Positions 1 through 8,443 of a stretch of DNA of 64,000 bases are shown piece by piece. Numbering within the stretch: the stretch's first letter is position 1; every line of letters begins with the position of its first letter. Origin of the DNA: Brevibacillus sp. JNUCC-41 (GTDB lineage: Bacteria > Bacillota > Bacilli > Bacillales > DSM-1321); the NCBI RefSeq assembly GCF_014844095.1, contig NZ_CP062163.1, forward strand, positions 2,823,501 to 2,887,500. The letters are read 5' to 3'. Both the position numbers and the translations under genes were made by a program. The notes below the pieces were generated by a model, which was given only the letters and a program-made list of their open reading frames with translations, searched no databases and was not told the origin of the DNA.

Positions 1-2
1 AT

Positions 3-365
3 GATACCCTCAATGAAGGATTGTCCACTGATCGATTCATGGTGGAATGGAATATACGCCAGGAAGGAAAGGAAGATACTCCACTTCCAGATAAAGCCGC
101 ACACATCGTAACGACAGGAATGAATGACCAAGGCTTTCCTTACATCAAGGATTATCATTTTGAAACCAATGCAGAGGTGATCGCCATACCCATTCCGACA
201 GATATTCAACAAATCAAAAAGGCTGATCTCAGCCTTGCGATTGATTGGCGGTTAAAAACCGGTGAATTATTCAAAAAGCTTTTTGCCAAAGGGTATGTTG
301 CATCCGGGATTGAACGGGAACAAGGTGAAAATATTCAAAACTATTTATTAAAAAAACAAGAATAA
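3..365 (+). CDS. GNAT-like protein, C-terminal part (partial)
   Basis: The reading frame is open from the first bases of the window, so the gene starts to the left and only about 120 C-terminal residues are seen. The piece reads like the C-terminus of the COG3375-type predicted GNAT acetyltransferases: a DRFMVEW segment, then a domain ending in a [14 protein letters not shown] stretch and a GYVASGIER segment. Its stop lies 13 bp before the menC-like gene and no terminator separates them, so they are probably one operon. In Bacillaceae this family is often found beside an N-acylamino-acid racemase/menC-type enolase, which fits. The substrate is unknown. The TTG inside the window (position 21) is not needed as a start. 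Confidence 0.7.
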   Translation, partial: DTLNEGLSTDRFMVEWNIRQEGKEDTPLPDKAAHIVTTGMNDQGFPYIKDYHFETNAEVIAIPIPTDIQQIKKADLSLAIDWRLKTGELFKKLFAKGYVASGIEREQGENIQNYLLKKQE

Positions 366-378
366 GAGGGGAATCGGG

Positions 379-1488
379 ATGAAAATAACAGAAGTGCGTT
401 TACGTCATTTAAATATGGATTTGGTAGCTCCCTTTACAACAAGCTTTGGAACGTTTGTGGATAAGGAGTTCATTCTTGTGGAAGTGAAAAATGGAGAGGG
501 GCTTTCAGGTTGGGCTGAATCTGTGGCGTTTTCAGCACCTTGGTATAACGAAGAAACCATAAAAACCAATTGGACCATGCTGGAGGATTTCCTGATACCG
601 CTTGTATTGGATAAAGAAATAGAGCATCCCCGTGATGTATCGGATATGTTCTCGCATATCCGTAAGAATAATATGGCAAAATCGGCAATCGAGGGAGCCA
701 TCTGGGATTTATACGCAAAAGAAAATAATATCCCATTAAGCATGGCTTTAGGCGGGGAACTGGAAAAAATCGATGTTGGGATCAGTATCGGCATCCAAAA
801 AACGATACCTGAATTACTGGCGAAGATAGAAGCTGGATTGAAGGATGGGTATAAAAGAATAAAAATGAAAATCCAACCAGGCTGGGATGTAGATGTAATC
901 AGGGAAGTACGCAATCGATATCCCGATGTCCCGATCATGGCAGATGCAAACTCCGCATACCGCCTGAAAGACATCGAATTGCTGAAACAGCTTGATCAAT
1001 TTGATTTAATGATGATCGAGCAGCCTTTGTCATCAGATGATATTGTCGATCATGCCACATTACAAGCGGAAATCAAAACACCGGTTTGCTTGGATGAAAG
1101 CATACATTCCGTGGAAGATGCAAGAAAAGCCCTTGAATTGGGAAGCTGTAAAATCATTAATATTAAGATCGGCAGGGTTGGCGGTTTAACGGAAGCAATG
1201 AAAATACATGAATTATGTAAAGAAAGGAATGTACCGGTTTGGTGCGGAGGCATGTTGGAGTCTGGTGTGGGGCGTGCCCATAATATCGCATTGACAACAC
1301 TTGATAACTTCACGATGCCTGGTGATACGGCAGCATCCGCGAATTATTGGCATAAAGACATCATCCAACCGGAGGTTACAGTGGAAGATGGAGTCATAAC
1401 GGTTCCAAAGGCGGCAGGCATTGGCTATGAAGTCGATTACGCTGCGGTCGATGAATTCACTTCCTATAGTAAAAGATATACCAAATGA
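379..1488 (+). CDS. menC: o-succinylbenzoate synthase / N-acylamino acid racemase (enolase superfamily)
   Basis: This 369-residue protein has the muconate-lactonizing-enzyme subgroup layout: an N-terminal capping domain and a TIM barrel. Visible catalytic residues are the K162-x-K164 pair in [13 protein letters not shown], metal ligands D189 (MADAN), E214 (MIEQP) and D239 (LDES), and K263 in NIKIGRVGG. That set is typical of OSBS/NSAR enzymes, which dehydrate SHCHC to o-succinylbenzoate in menaquinone synthesis and/or racemize N-acylamino acids. The neighbour is a GNAT-type gene and there are no other men genes, so in vivo it may serve N-acylamino acid racemization rather than menaquinone synthesis; the sequence cannot decide. 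A GAGGGG ribosome site precedes the ATG. Confidence 0.85.
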   Translation: MKITEVRLRHLNMDLVAPFTTSFGTFVDKEFILVEVKNGEGLSGWAESVAFSAPWYNEETIKTNWTMLEDFLIPLVLDKEIEHPRDVSDMFSHIRKNNMAKSAIEGAIWDLYAKENNIPLSMALGGELEKIDVGISIGIQKTIPELLAKIEAGLKDGYKRIKMKIQPGWDVDVIREVRNRYPDVPIMADANSAYRLKDIELLKQLDQFDLMMIEQPLSSDDIVDHATLQAEIKTPVCLDESIHSVEDARKALELGSCKIINIKIGRVGGLTEAMKIHELCKERNVPVWCGGMLESGVGRAHNIALTTLDNFTMPGDTAASANYWHKDIIQPEVTVEDGVITVPKAAGIGYEVDYAAVDEFTSYSKRYTK

Positions 1489-1517
1489 TAAATATATAAG
1501 AGTTGAAAATAAAAGAG

Positions 1518-1563
1518 CCTCCCAGCTTCATTTGCTTCGGCACGTTAACTTGAAGCTGGGAGG
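1518..1563 (+). terminator. 13-bp hairpin after menC-like gene
   Basis: CCTCCCAGCTTCA (1518-1530) pairs perfectly with TGAAGCTGGGAGG (1551-1563) across a 20-base loop. No T-run follows on the plus strand, while an A-rich stretch precedes it, so it would fit the minus strand better or act as a barrier or processing hairpin. Confidence 0.5.
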
Positions 1564-1653
1564 GGTTTGAAAGAACCGGATAATGATGAAGGGAAAGATA
1601 TTTCCTTCACCTTAAATTGTCAGAATAGTCATATAATTGAGGTGGTATGTGAA

Positions 1654-2733
1654 ATGAAAAATAGTGTAAATCTTGCAGGGGCCTATATTGGAATCATCAT
1701 TGGAGCAGGTTTCGCTTCAGGACAAGAAGTATTACAGTTCTTCACGAGTTTTGGAATCTACAGTGTATTGGGAATTTTGGTGGCAACAGCTTTATTCGCG
1801 TTTTTAGGCATGCAAGTTACTCAATTGGGGAGCACGCTTCAAACACGCTCCCATAAAAGCATCATCGATCATATTTGTGGCCGCTATGTAGGCAGGGTGG
1901 TCGATATTATTATCACATTTTTCTTGTTTGGCGTTACGGTCATCATGATTGCCGGTTCCGGAACGATTTTTGAAGAACAATTCGGGATTCCAAGCATAGT
2001 TGGTGCAATCGTCATGACGGTGCTCACGATTGGTACTCTTTTACTTAATGTTAACAAAATAATGTCCATCATAAGTGCCGTAACACCGTTTTTATTTGTT
2101 ATCATGATCATTATTTCAGGTTATTCATTTTTCACATCCGATCTAAGTTTCAATCAAATCATTTCATCTTCAAGTAAAGGGACGGCAGCAACCGGAAATT
2201 GGATGATGGGGTCATTACTTTATGTTTCATATAATATGACTGCCGGAATTGCCATGCTAGCCGTAATGGGAGGGACCCTCAAGAATAAGAAAGAGGCTGG
2301 TATGGGAGGGGTTCTAGGAGGTATAGGATTGGGGATTTTGCTATTTTTGATCAATTTGGGGATGATGTCCGACTTGAAGGGCATAGAAGGCTCAGGTATG
2401 CCTACCCTTCATTTAGCAAATCAGATTTCTCCATGGTTGGGATATCTCCTATCAATCATCCTTTTAGGAATGATTTATAATACAGCTGTCGGGATGCTGT
2501 ATGCATTCACCGCCAGGTTGGTGCCTGCTGAAACGAAACGCTTTAAAATATCCGTGATCATGGTCGGGATCCTCGCGTTCCTTGCAAGTTTCGTTGGCTT
2601 TATTGAATTGGTTGGGACGGTATACCCAATCACAGGGTACTTAGGTTTTGTAATCATAGCAGCGCTCATCATTTCCTGGGTCCGTTCAAAAACGAAAAAA
2701 GAGGCTGTGAATACGGAATTAGTGAAATTTTAA
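1654..2733 (+). CDS. YkvI-like multi-spanning membrane protein
   Basis: An integral membrane protein of 359 residues with about ten hydrophobic helices. It opens with the GAYIGIIIGAGFASGQE motif typical of the YkvI family (COG3949), which is distantly related to LeuT-fold transporters with an unwound first helix. The substrate is unknown in the family. I start at the ATG at 1654 because GAGGTGG lies 8 bases upstream and the protein then begins directly before helix 1; the longer frame from 1567 adds a polar, unconserved-looking tail. It is flanked by a hairpin on the left and a terminator on the right, so it is probably monocistronic. Confidence 0.75.
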   Translation: MKNSVNLAGAYIGIIIGAGFASGQEVLQFFTSFGIYSVLGILVATALFAFLGMQVTQLGSTLQTRSHKSIIDHICGRYVGRVVDIIITFFLFGVTVIMIAGSGTIFEEQFGIPSIVGAIVMTVLTIGTLLLNVNKIMSIISAVTPFLFVIMIIISGYSFFTSDLSFNQIISSSSKGTAATGNWMMGSLLYVSYNMTAGIAMLAVMGGTLKNKKEAGMGGVLGGIGLGILLFLINLGMMSDLKGIEGSGMPTLHLANQISPWLGYLLSIILLGMIYNTAVGMLYAFTARLVPAETKRFKISVIMVGILAFLASFVGFIELVGTVYPITGYLGFVIIAALIISWVRSKTKKEAVNTELVKF

Positions 2734-2777
2734 TATCCATAAATTTGAGTGCAGAACTGCATGAAACATTTGGCCTG

Positions 2778-2806
2778 ACATCTTCTTCATGGAGGTGTTT
2801 TTTTTC
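2778..2806 (+). terminator. Rho-independent terminator after YkvI-like gene
   Basis: ACATCT (2778-2783) pairs with AGGTGT (2793-2798), including one G-U, followed by a run of eight T. Short but in the right place, about 45 bases after the stop. Confidence 0.55.
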
Positions 2807-2896
2807 TGTTATCGAGGACCTTTACTCATGATCACGGCATTTTTCCTCCTTTTTTTCATACATTAGTTTAAAGGCGGAAGACAAGGGGGATATCGG

Positions 2897-4312
2897 ATGA
2901 ATGAAGCGGAGCAAAAGGCTCTGGAATATGCCATTAGTGAAATTACAGAAATAGCAACTGGGTTCGGGTTGGATTTTTACCCGATGCGTTATGAAATTTG
3001 CCCTTCAGAAATCATTTATACATTTGGTGCCTATGGGATGCCGACCCGTTTTTCTCATTGGAGCTTTGGGAAGCAATTTCATAAAATGAAGCTGCAGTAC
3101 GACTTTGGATTAAGTAAGATCTATGAACTGGTCATTAACTCTGATCCTTGTTACGCTTTTCTGCTGGACTCCAATTCACTTGTACAAAATAAATTGATTG
3201 TTGCGCACGTTTTGGCGCATTGTGACTTCTTTAAGAATAATATCCGTTTCAATAATACTAAGAGGGATATGGTAGAAAGTATGTCGGCAACGGCAGAAAG
3301 AATCCGTGAATATGAAATCCTGCATGGCAAAAAGGAAGTGGAAACCTTCCTCGATGCACTTTTAGCCATTGAAGAACATATCGATCCGTCGCTGATGAGA
3401 CCGAAACTTGCCTGGACGATGGAAGATGAGGAAGAAGAAGAGGAAATAAAACCGACAGCCACACAATACGATGATTTATGGAACCTTGATAAAAAGGATA
3501 AACCGAAGCAATCGAACATTAAAAAGAGAAAAAAATTCCCGCCAAGGCCTGAAAAGGATATTATGCTTTTCATAGAACAGTACAGCAGGGATTTAACCGA
3601 TTGGCAACGGGATATCATGACGATGATCAGGGAAGAGATGCTTTATTTCTGGCCGCAGTTGGAAACGAAAATCATGAACGAAGGCTGGGCATCCTACTGG
3701 CATCAGCGCATAATCCGTGAATTGGATCTATCCTCAGGGGAAGCCATTGAATTCGCAAAACTGAACGCGGGTGTCGTTCAGCCATCACGGACCAGCATCA
3801 ATCCTTATTATCTTGGATTGAAAGTGCTTGAAGATATTGAAGAACGCTATGATAATCCATCTGAAGAAATGATCAAGCTGGGCGTCAAGCCTGGATCTGG
3901 CCGGGAAAAGATGTTCGAAGTCAGGGAAATCGAATCGGATATTTCCTTTCTCCGTAATTATTTGACGAAAGATCTAGTCATGCGGGAGGATATGTACTTA
4001 TTCCAAAAGCAGGGCAAGGATTATAAAATCGTCGATAAGGCATGGGAAAATGTTCGTGATCAACTCGTGAGTATGAGGGTTAACGGCGGTTTCCCTTATA
4101 TCACAGTAAATGATGGGGACTACATGCGAAATGGGGAACTTTATCTAAAACATTGGTATGAAGATATTGAACTGGATCTGAAGTACCTCGAAAAAGTCAT
4201 GCCATATATCCATCAGCTCTGGGGCCGCTCCGTTCATATGGAATCAGTCATAGAAGGAAAAGAAGTCCTGTTTTCCTATGATGGAAAAGGTATTCACCGG
4301 AAATACTTATAA
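2897..4312 (+). CDS. spoVR: SpoVR family protein
   Basis: The 471-residue length and the opening ([19 protein letters not shown], then [15 protein letters not shown]) match SpoVR, a soluble protein made in the mother cell and needed for normal spore cortex formation in Bacillus subtilis. Related proteins occur in non-sporulating bacteria. Other family features seen are [12 protein letters not shown] near residue 100 and [12 protein letters not shown] near residue 255, both rich in possible metal-binding histidines. The biochemical activity is not established. It is flanked by terminators, so it is transcribed alone. Start: ATG after an AAGGGGGA site. Confidence 0.93.
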   Translation: MNEAEQKALEYAISEITEIATGFGLDFYPMRYEICPSEIIYTFGAYGMPTRFSHWSFGKQFHKMKLQYDFGLSKIYELVINSDPCYAFLLDSNSLVQNKLIVAHVLAHCDFFKNNIRFNNTKRDMVESMSATAERIREYEILHGKKEVETFLDALLAIEEHIDPSLMRPKLAWTMEDEEEEEEIKPTATQYDDLWNLDKKDKPKQSNIKKRKKFPPRPEKDIMLFIEQYSRDLTDWQRDIMTMIREEMLYFWPQLETKIMNEGWASYWHQRIIRELDLSSGEAIEFAKLNAGVVQPSRTSINPYYLGLKVLEDIEERYDNPSEEMIKLGVKPGSGREKMFEVREIESDISFLRNYLTKDLVMREDMYLFQKQGKDYKIVDKAWENVRDQLVSMRVNGGFPYITVNDGDYMRNGELYLKHWYEDIELDLKYLEKVMPYIHQLWGRSVHMESVIEGKEVLFSYDGKGIHRKYL

Positions 4313-4320
4313 AGCAGAAA

Positions 4321-4355
4321 AAACTGCCGATCACTCGGCAGTTTTCTTGTTTTAA
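4321..4355 (+). terminator. Rho-independent terminator after spoVR
   Basis: AACTGCCGA (4322-4330) pairs with TCGGCAGTT (4335-4343) around a four-base loop, followed by TTTCTTGTTTT. Confidence 0.9.
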
Positions 4356-4467
4356 GCTCTATAATTCGTTATAAAGAATCATGATACTTGTGATTTGCAA
4401 CTATTAATGTTATAAATCGATTATAGAATTTTGGAAAAACTCATTAGGCAAACGGAAGGGGGAAGGT

Positions 4468-4956
4468 ATGATTATTCGTGAAGCGGTGGAAGAGGACATA
4501 GATTCCATCAAAGAAATATACAATCAAGGGATTGAGGATAGAGTTGCCACGTTAGAAACAGAGATGAAGGACCGAATCTACATGGAGGAATGGTTCGCCA
4601 AACACATCGGACGCTATAAGGTCATTGTCGCTGAGCAAGAAGGGGAGATTGTTGGATGGTCCTCCTTGAATCAGCATAACAATCGCAGTGCTTATAAGGG
4701 CGTTGCTGATTTATCCGTCTATATCTCAAGAGATCATCGAGGAAAAGGGATTGGCGGTTTATTGCTGCAATCCATCGAAAAGCTCGCAAAAGAAAATGAC
4801 TTCAATAAAATTGTGTTATTCACATTTCCCTTTAACCAGATGGGTCAAGGGTTGTATAAAAAACGGGGGTATCGCGAAGTAGGAGTGTTTAAGAACCAGG
4901 GAATGTTAGACGGGGAATTTGTCGATGTGATGGCCATGGAAAAATTATTACTTTAA
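4468..4956 (+). CDS. GNAT acetyltransferase, ArsN1-like (arsinothricin/phosphinothricin type)
   Basis: A 162-residue single-domain GNAT enzyme. The acetyl-CoA loop is visible as RDHRGKGIGGLLL (about residues 89-101), and the N-terminus (EEDIDSIKEIYNQGIEDR) and the VLFTFPFNQMGQGLYKKRGY segment match the ArsN1 family A / phosphinothricin acetyltransferase group. ArsN1 enzymes acetylate the amino group of arsinothricin, an organoarsenical antibiotic; PAT enzymes do the same to phosphinothricin. The adjacent arsenic genes support the ArsN1 reading, but selectivity between the two substrates cannot be read here. It lies 280 bp before a MarR gene, with a GGGGGAAGG ribosome site. Confidence 0.75.
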   Translation: MIIREAVEEDIDSIKEIYNQGIEDRVATLETEMKDRIYMEEWFAKHIGRYKVIVAEQEGEIVGWSSLNQHNNRSAYKGVADLSVYISRDHRGKGIGGLLLQSIEKLAKENDFNKIVLFTFPFNQMGQGLYKKRGYREVGVFKNQGMLDGEFVDVMAMEKLLL

Positions 4957-5174
4957 ACATTTAGGGGGTAGGGGGATTATGACAGTGAACCATTCAGGCG
5001 TTTTGTCTGTTGGTTATTTTGATGCCTATTTCAAGCGGTTTTAACTTCTCGTGAACCTGTGCAAAAGGATACATTGAAACAAACTTTTTTAAGGCGAAGC
5101 GTGTTATTATGGCGAGCAAACTCACCGAATTTTCATGACAGCTTTTAATAATCTAAAAGGATAAATAAAAATAT

Positions 5175-5202
5175 ATTTGCATCAAATAGTTGCAAAATGC
5201 AA
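5175..5202 (+). promoter_or_regulatory. Probable MarR operators upstream of the MarR gene
   Basis: Two adjacent perfect palindromes are seen: ATTTG-CAT-CAAAT (5175-5187) and TTGCA-AAA-TGCAA (5190-5202). The second nearly matches TTGCAAATTACAA at 5712-5724 before the flavoprotein gene. A shared operator for the local MarR protein is an inference from position and symmetry. Confidence 0.6.
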
Positions 5203-5236
5203 ATAATATGTGTATAAATAAAGTGAGGTGAAAGTA

Positions 5237-5692
5237 ATGGAAAATGAAAACCTTAGAGGTCTCTTCCAACTCTTAACTAGACGTTTTGGGTTATTGAATA
5301 AAAATTGTTGCAGCGCTGATGGAATTGAGATATCACTTGTCCAAAGCCACATCCTGTATGAAATAAACCGACAAAACCACACTTCCATCCAGCAAATTGC
5401 AGAAACCCTTGGAACGGATATTACGACGTTCAGCCGGCAAATCCAATCCCTTATAAAATTGAATTTAGTCACAAAAACGCCAGATGCGGAAGATCGGAGA
5501 ATTTCTATCCTTTCTCTGACCGATGAAGGCGTGAAAATCAATCAAACCATCGATAAGCAAATGAATGATTACTTGAATGAAGTCTTCAAGACGATGAATG
5601 AGTTTGAAAAGGAATCAGTTGTGCGTTCTCTGAAATTGCTTAATGATCGAATGTTGAAGTCATCCGTATGTTGTACTACTCCTTGGGGGTAG
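5237..5692 (+). CDS. MarR-family regulator with N- and C-terminal Cys-Cys pairs
   Basis: A 151-residue winged-helix protein of the MarR family: recognition region TSIQQIAETLGTDITTFSRQ, wing DAEDRRISILSLTDEG. Two vicinal cysteine pairs are unusual: C24-C25 (NKNCCSADG) and C145-C146 (SSVCCTTPWG). They would lie in the dimerization region of a MarR fold and could bind As(III) or sense thiol stress. I chose ATG 5237 because GAGGTG is 6 bases upstream; GTG 5228 overlaps that site. Symmetric sites before this gene and before the flavoprotein gene suggest it controls both. Whether the ligand is an arsenical is inferred from context. Confidence 0.8.
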   Translation: MENENLRGLFQLLTRRFGLLNKNCCSADGIEISLVQSHILYEINRQNHTSIQQIAETLGTDITTFSRQIQSLIKLNLVTKTPDAEDRRISILSLTDEGVKINQTIDKQMNDYLNEVFKTMNEFEKESVVRSLKLLNDRMLKSSVCCTTPWG

Positions 5693-5711
5693 TATAATTT
5701 TTAGACAATAC

Positions 5712-5724
5712 TTGCAAATTACAA
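5712..5724 (+). promoter_or_regulatory. Second copy of the MarR-type operator before the flavoprotein gene
   Basis: TTGCAAATTACAA matches the upstream TTGCAAAATGCAA at 11 of 13 positions and sits about 45 bases before the flavoprotein start. It is within the 65-base gap between the two genes, where a separate promoter could be controlled. Confidence 0.55.
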
Positions 5725-5760
5725 CTTTTTTAAGAAGTGAAAATATAGGAGGGAATAATG

Positions 5761-7134
5761 ATGGTACAATTTGATAAAAGTGCATTACCGGTAGCAATTA
5801 TAGGCGGGGGACCTGTGGGGCTGGCCGCTGCCGCTCATTTACTAAAAAAAGGGGAGAAGTTTATCGTATTGGAAGCGGGGGACTCGGTTGGTTCCAGCAT
5901 GCTGGAGTGGGGTCACGTTAGAATGTTTTCTCCTTGGCAGTATAACATCGATAAAGCAGCAAAGGAATTGCTTGAGAACAATGGATGGATGTCACCAGAC
6001 GAAGAAGCTTTGCCGACAGGCAGCGAATTGGTAGAAGAGTACCTTTTGCCGCTAAGTAACCTTCCAGAAATGAAGGAAAACATCATGTTACAAGTAAAAG
6101 TAGTCGGTGTTGCCAAAAAGGCTCACGATAAGTTAAAAACAGGAAAACGGGACACAGTTCCCTTTCAACTGTATGTAGAAGTGAATGGTGACACAAAAGT
6201 CATTGAGGCCAAAGCAGTGATTGATTCATCAGGTACTTGGACCAATCCAAACCCCATCCTTTCAAATGGTATCTGGACGAATGCGGAGAGACAATTACAC
6301 AATCAAATCCACTATGGTATTCCTAACGTCGAACAATTAGAAAACAGATATCAAAATAAATCCATCATGGTAATCGGAAGCGGCCATTCGGCCATCAATG
6401 CCCTATTGGATCTGGCAACCTTACAGCAAAAATTTACGGATACAAAGATCTACTGGGTTCTTCGTAAAAAACAGATCAATGAAGTGTACGGCGGGCAAGA
6501 AAACGACGGCTTGGCCGCTCGTGGAGAATTGGGCATAAGAATTCAACAATTAGTGGAATCTGGACGAATCATTATTCTTACTCCCTTTCATATTAACGGA
6601 GTTACTCAAACAAACAATAAAATCACGGTAGTCGGAGAACTAAACGGAGAGGAATTTACACTCGGTGATATCGATGAAATCGTTGTGAGTACGGGCTTCA
6701 GACCTGATACATCCTTTTTAAATGAAATAAGGATAAACCTTGATTCAGCTGTGGAAAGCATAGAAGCGCTTGCCCCGCTAATTGACCCGAATATTCATAG
6801 CTGTGGAACCGTGCGGCCGCATGGTGAACAAGAACTACGACATCCTGAAAAGAACTTCTACATTGTTGGCATGAAGAGCTATGGAAGAGCACCTACATTC
6901 TTACTGGCGACAGGCTACGAACAAGTCCGTTCGGTAGTGGCTTATCTAACTGGCGATATAGAAGGGGCAAAAGAAGTACACTTGGAACTCCCTGAAACAG
7001 GAGTATGCAGTGTGAATCTCGCTCCAAGTTGCTGCGATTCTGATATTCCTGCAAATGAAAAAAAGGATAATTCTTGCTGTGGCAGTCCCGTTCTAGCGAG
7101 ATTGGACATTAAAAATAATTCTTGCTGCGAATAA
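5761..7134 (+). CDS. NAD(P)/FAD-binding flavoprotein with Cys-Cys-rich tail, arsenic-associated
   Basis: About 457 residues with two dinucleotide-binding motifs: GGGPVG near residues 15-20 for FAD and VIGSGHSAINA near residue 205 for NAD(P)H. The layout resembles flavin monooxygenase/thioredoxin-reductase-like proteins such as those called ArsO in ars operons. After the VVSTGF motif and a C-terminal FAD-contact region, the last 35 residues carry three vicinal cysteine pairs (about 425-426, 440-441 and 456-457) joined by polar linkers. Such pairs are classic As(III) ligands, as in the ArsD chaperone. A role in oxidizing or handling an arsenical is inferred. It follows the MarR gene and ends at a strong terminator. 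ATG 5758 is one codon upstream; 5761 has the better spacing from AGGAGGG. Confidence 0.75.
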   Translation: MVQFDKSALPVAIIGGGPVGLAAAAHLLKKGEKFIVLEAGDSVGSSMLEWGHVRMFSPWQYNIDKAAKELLENNGWMSPDEEALPTGSELVEEYLLPLSNLPEMKENIMLQVKVVGVAKKAHDKLKTGKRDTVPFQLYVEVNGDTKVIEAKAVIDSSGTWTNPNPILSNGIWTNAERQLHNQIHYGIPNVEQLENRYQNKSIMVIGSGHSAINALLDLATLQQKFTDTKIYWVLRKKQINEVYGGQENDGLAARGELGIRIQQLVESGRIIILTPFHINGVTQTNNKITVVGELNGEEFTLGDIDEIVVSTGFRPDTSFLNEIRINLDSAVESIEALAPLIDPNIHSCGTVRPHGEQELRHPEKNFYIVGMKSYGRAPTFLLATGYEQVRSVVAYLTGDIEGAKEVHLELPETGVCSVNLAPSCCDSDIPANEKKDNSCCGSPVLARLDIKNNSCCE

Positions 7135-7137
7135 ACC

Positions 7138-7173
7138 AAAAGACCAGTCTGATGAAACAGACTGGTCTTTTTA
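7138..7173 (+). terminator. Rho-independent terminator after flavoprotein gene
   Basis: AAAGACCAGTCTG (7139-7151) pairs perfectly with CAGACTGGTCTTT (7158-7170) around six bases, followed by more T. Confidence 0.92.
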
Positions 7174-7267
7174 GAGGCTTTGTTATTATTGTTATTTTTG
7201 AACAAATAGAAGAGACCACTTATTGAGGCCTTCTTTCGGGTACTTATGCATCTATTTATTTATTTAT

Positions 7268-7618
7268 TTATTTATCCCTTCTACTGCTATTTAATTCATT
7301 GAACCCTGCTTCTATTACATCCGCACTCCTTTTATTTCTTTCATCCAATTTAGTTGAGGCATATCCACCTGCAAAAGTTGCCAAAATTCCTAAAAGACCA
7401 AAACCTACTTTTCCTGCCCAGTCCTTCCAACTCTTTCGTGCATCTTCAATTTTTTCACTTAGACTGCTATTTTCTTTGTAGATATATCCCATTTCTTTTT
7501 CACTAATATTATCTTTATTCAACCGCTCAAAAAGTCTATTAATTGTATCTTTATGAACATCTATCACTTTTTCATGAACAGCTTTATTTTCTGAAGATAA
7601 TTTATGCATAAACAACAA
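7268..7618 (-). CDS. Small single-pass membrane protein, possibly a 3' fragment
   Basis: No known family is recognised. The frame encodes up to 116 residues: a charged, probably coiled-coil N-terminal half, one transmembrane helix (GKVGFGLLGILATFAGGYAS) and a charged C-terminus. There is no good ribosome site before the TTG at 7618 or the ATG at 7609. Reading further upstream in the same frame gives a TAA at 7669-7667 and then another open, natural-looking stretch ending DSQLDELISLMGN. The gene may therefore be an older, longer one cut by a nonsense mutation. A TATT tandem repeat (7253-7275) covers its stop codon. Read-through or decay cannot be told apart from the sequence alone. Confidence 0.4.
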   Translation of the reverse strand: MLFMHKLSSENKAVHEKVIDVHKDTINRLFERLNKDNISEKEMGYIYKENSSLSEKIEDARKSWKDWAGKVGFGLLGILATFAGGYASTKLDERNKRSADVIEAGFNELNSSRRDK

Positions 7619-7980
7619 AATTTCTCTCGGTGTGTTAGGATTTTCAATTATAGGTGATAATTTCTTTTAGTTTCCCATAAGACTTATCAATTCATCTAAT
7701 TGACTGTCAGGATACTCTCCTTTATGTCTTGCAACTAAAAACAGTTTATTAACTATATTCCATTTTTACCGAAAATTATAGTGGTATAAATTGATAACTA
7801 CTTCTCGTATGCCTATTTACTCATAAAATATTTTCTGTGCACCAGTAATCCCATTTAAAGTGACTAGCCCTTTTAGTTCCATAAAAAAAGGATTGTCAAA
7901 GCACCCTTTTGATATTGAAATAAAGCAAATCATCTTGTATCAACTCTTTAAGCAGACTAACATTAAACTATATTGTTGAA
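7619..7980. other. Non-coding / decayed stretch
   Basis: Apart from the possible upstream remnant of the small membrane protein (about 7670-7780, minus strand), I see no gene, repeat or RNA here. It is AT-rich and separates the two arsenic transcription units. Confidence 0.5.
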
Positions 7981-8043
7981 TATTTAATCCTTGATTAAAT
8001 AAGAATATGCTTATACAATGATATAGAATAAATACATAAGCAT
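7981..8043 (+). promoter_or_regulatory. ars promoter with ArsR operator
   Basis: A sigma-A promoter is readable: TTGATT (7991-7996), 17-base spacer, TACAAT (8014-8019). A perfect inverted repeat, TATTTAATC-CTT-GATTAAATA (7981-8001), covers the -35 box, as expected for an ArsR/SmtB operator. A second pair, ATGCTTAT (8007-8014) and ATAAGCAT (8036-8043), brackets the -10 and the start region. Both lie just before arsR. Confidence 0.75.
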
Positions 8044-8078
8044 TTGATTATATGGTCGATTAGGCTAGGAGGGATAAC

Positions 8079-8426
8079 ATGCAAACGAATGAAGCGTTGG
8101 ATATAGAAGCTACGGCAAATGTTCTTAAACTTTTAGGTGATAAAACACGTTTGACGATGGTAAAAATTATGTCTGAACATGAATGTTGTGTCTGTGAATT
8201 TGTTGACCTGTTTGATATGAGCCAACCTGCTATTAGCCAACATTTAAGAAAGTTGAAAGATAGCGGAATTGTGAATGAGGCGAGAAGGGGACAATGGATA
8301 TTTTACTCGTTAAACCAAACTTCCTCGTATTACTCATTTATTCAAACGGTTATCAGGGATTTGCCAAGCCAGGCATTTAAAGTAGAAGAATTAACTGCAC
8401 AAGGAAAACGAATTTGTTGTGACTAA
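8079..8426 (+). CDS. arsR: ArsR/SmtB-family arsenite-responsive repressor
   Basis: A 115-residue winged-helix repressor. The metal site is visible as ECCVCEF (C36, C37, C39) at the start of the DNA-recognition unit, the position of the ELCVCDL-type As(III)/Sb(III) site of classical ArsR. The recognition helix is [17 protein letters not shown]. It also ends in a Cys-Cys pair (C113-C114). When arsenite binds, the repressor is expected to leave the operator at 7981-8001. It is the first gene of arsR-arsB-arsC, with a 17-bp gap to arsB, and has an AGGAGGG ribosome site. Confidence 0.93.
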   Translation: MQTNEALDIEATANVLKLLGDKTRLTMVKIMSEHECCVCEFVDLFDMSQPAISQHLRKLKDSGIVNEARRGQWIFYSLNQTSSYYSFIQTVIRDLPSQAFKVEELTAQGKRICCD

Positions 8427-8443
8427 CGAGGAGGAGAACAACA

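Noticed and set aside
405-974. Long minus-strand ORF opposite the menC-like gene
   Set aside because: It is a shadow of a clear enolase-superfamily gene; no own ribosome site and protein composition unlike a real gene.
3151-3618. Serine-rich minus-strand ORF opposite spoVR
   Set aside because: Serine runs come from the GAA/GAG-rich acidic stretch on the other strand.
4979-5044. 21-codon ORF after the ArsN1-like gene
   Set aside because: It has a purine-rich upstream site but is too short, with no supporting context.
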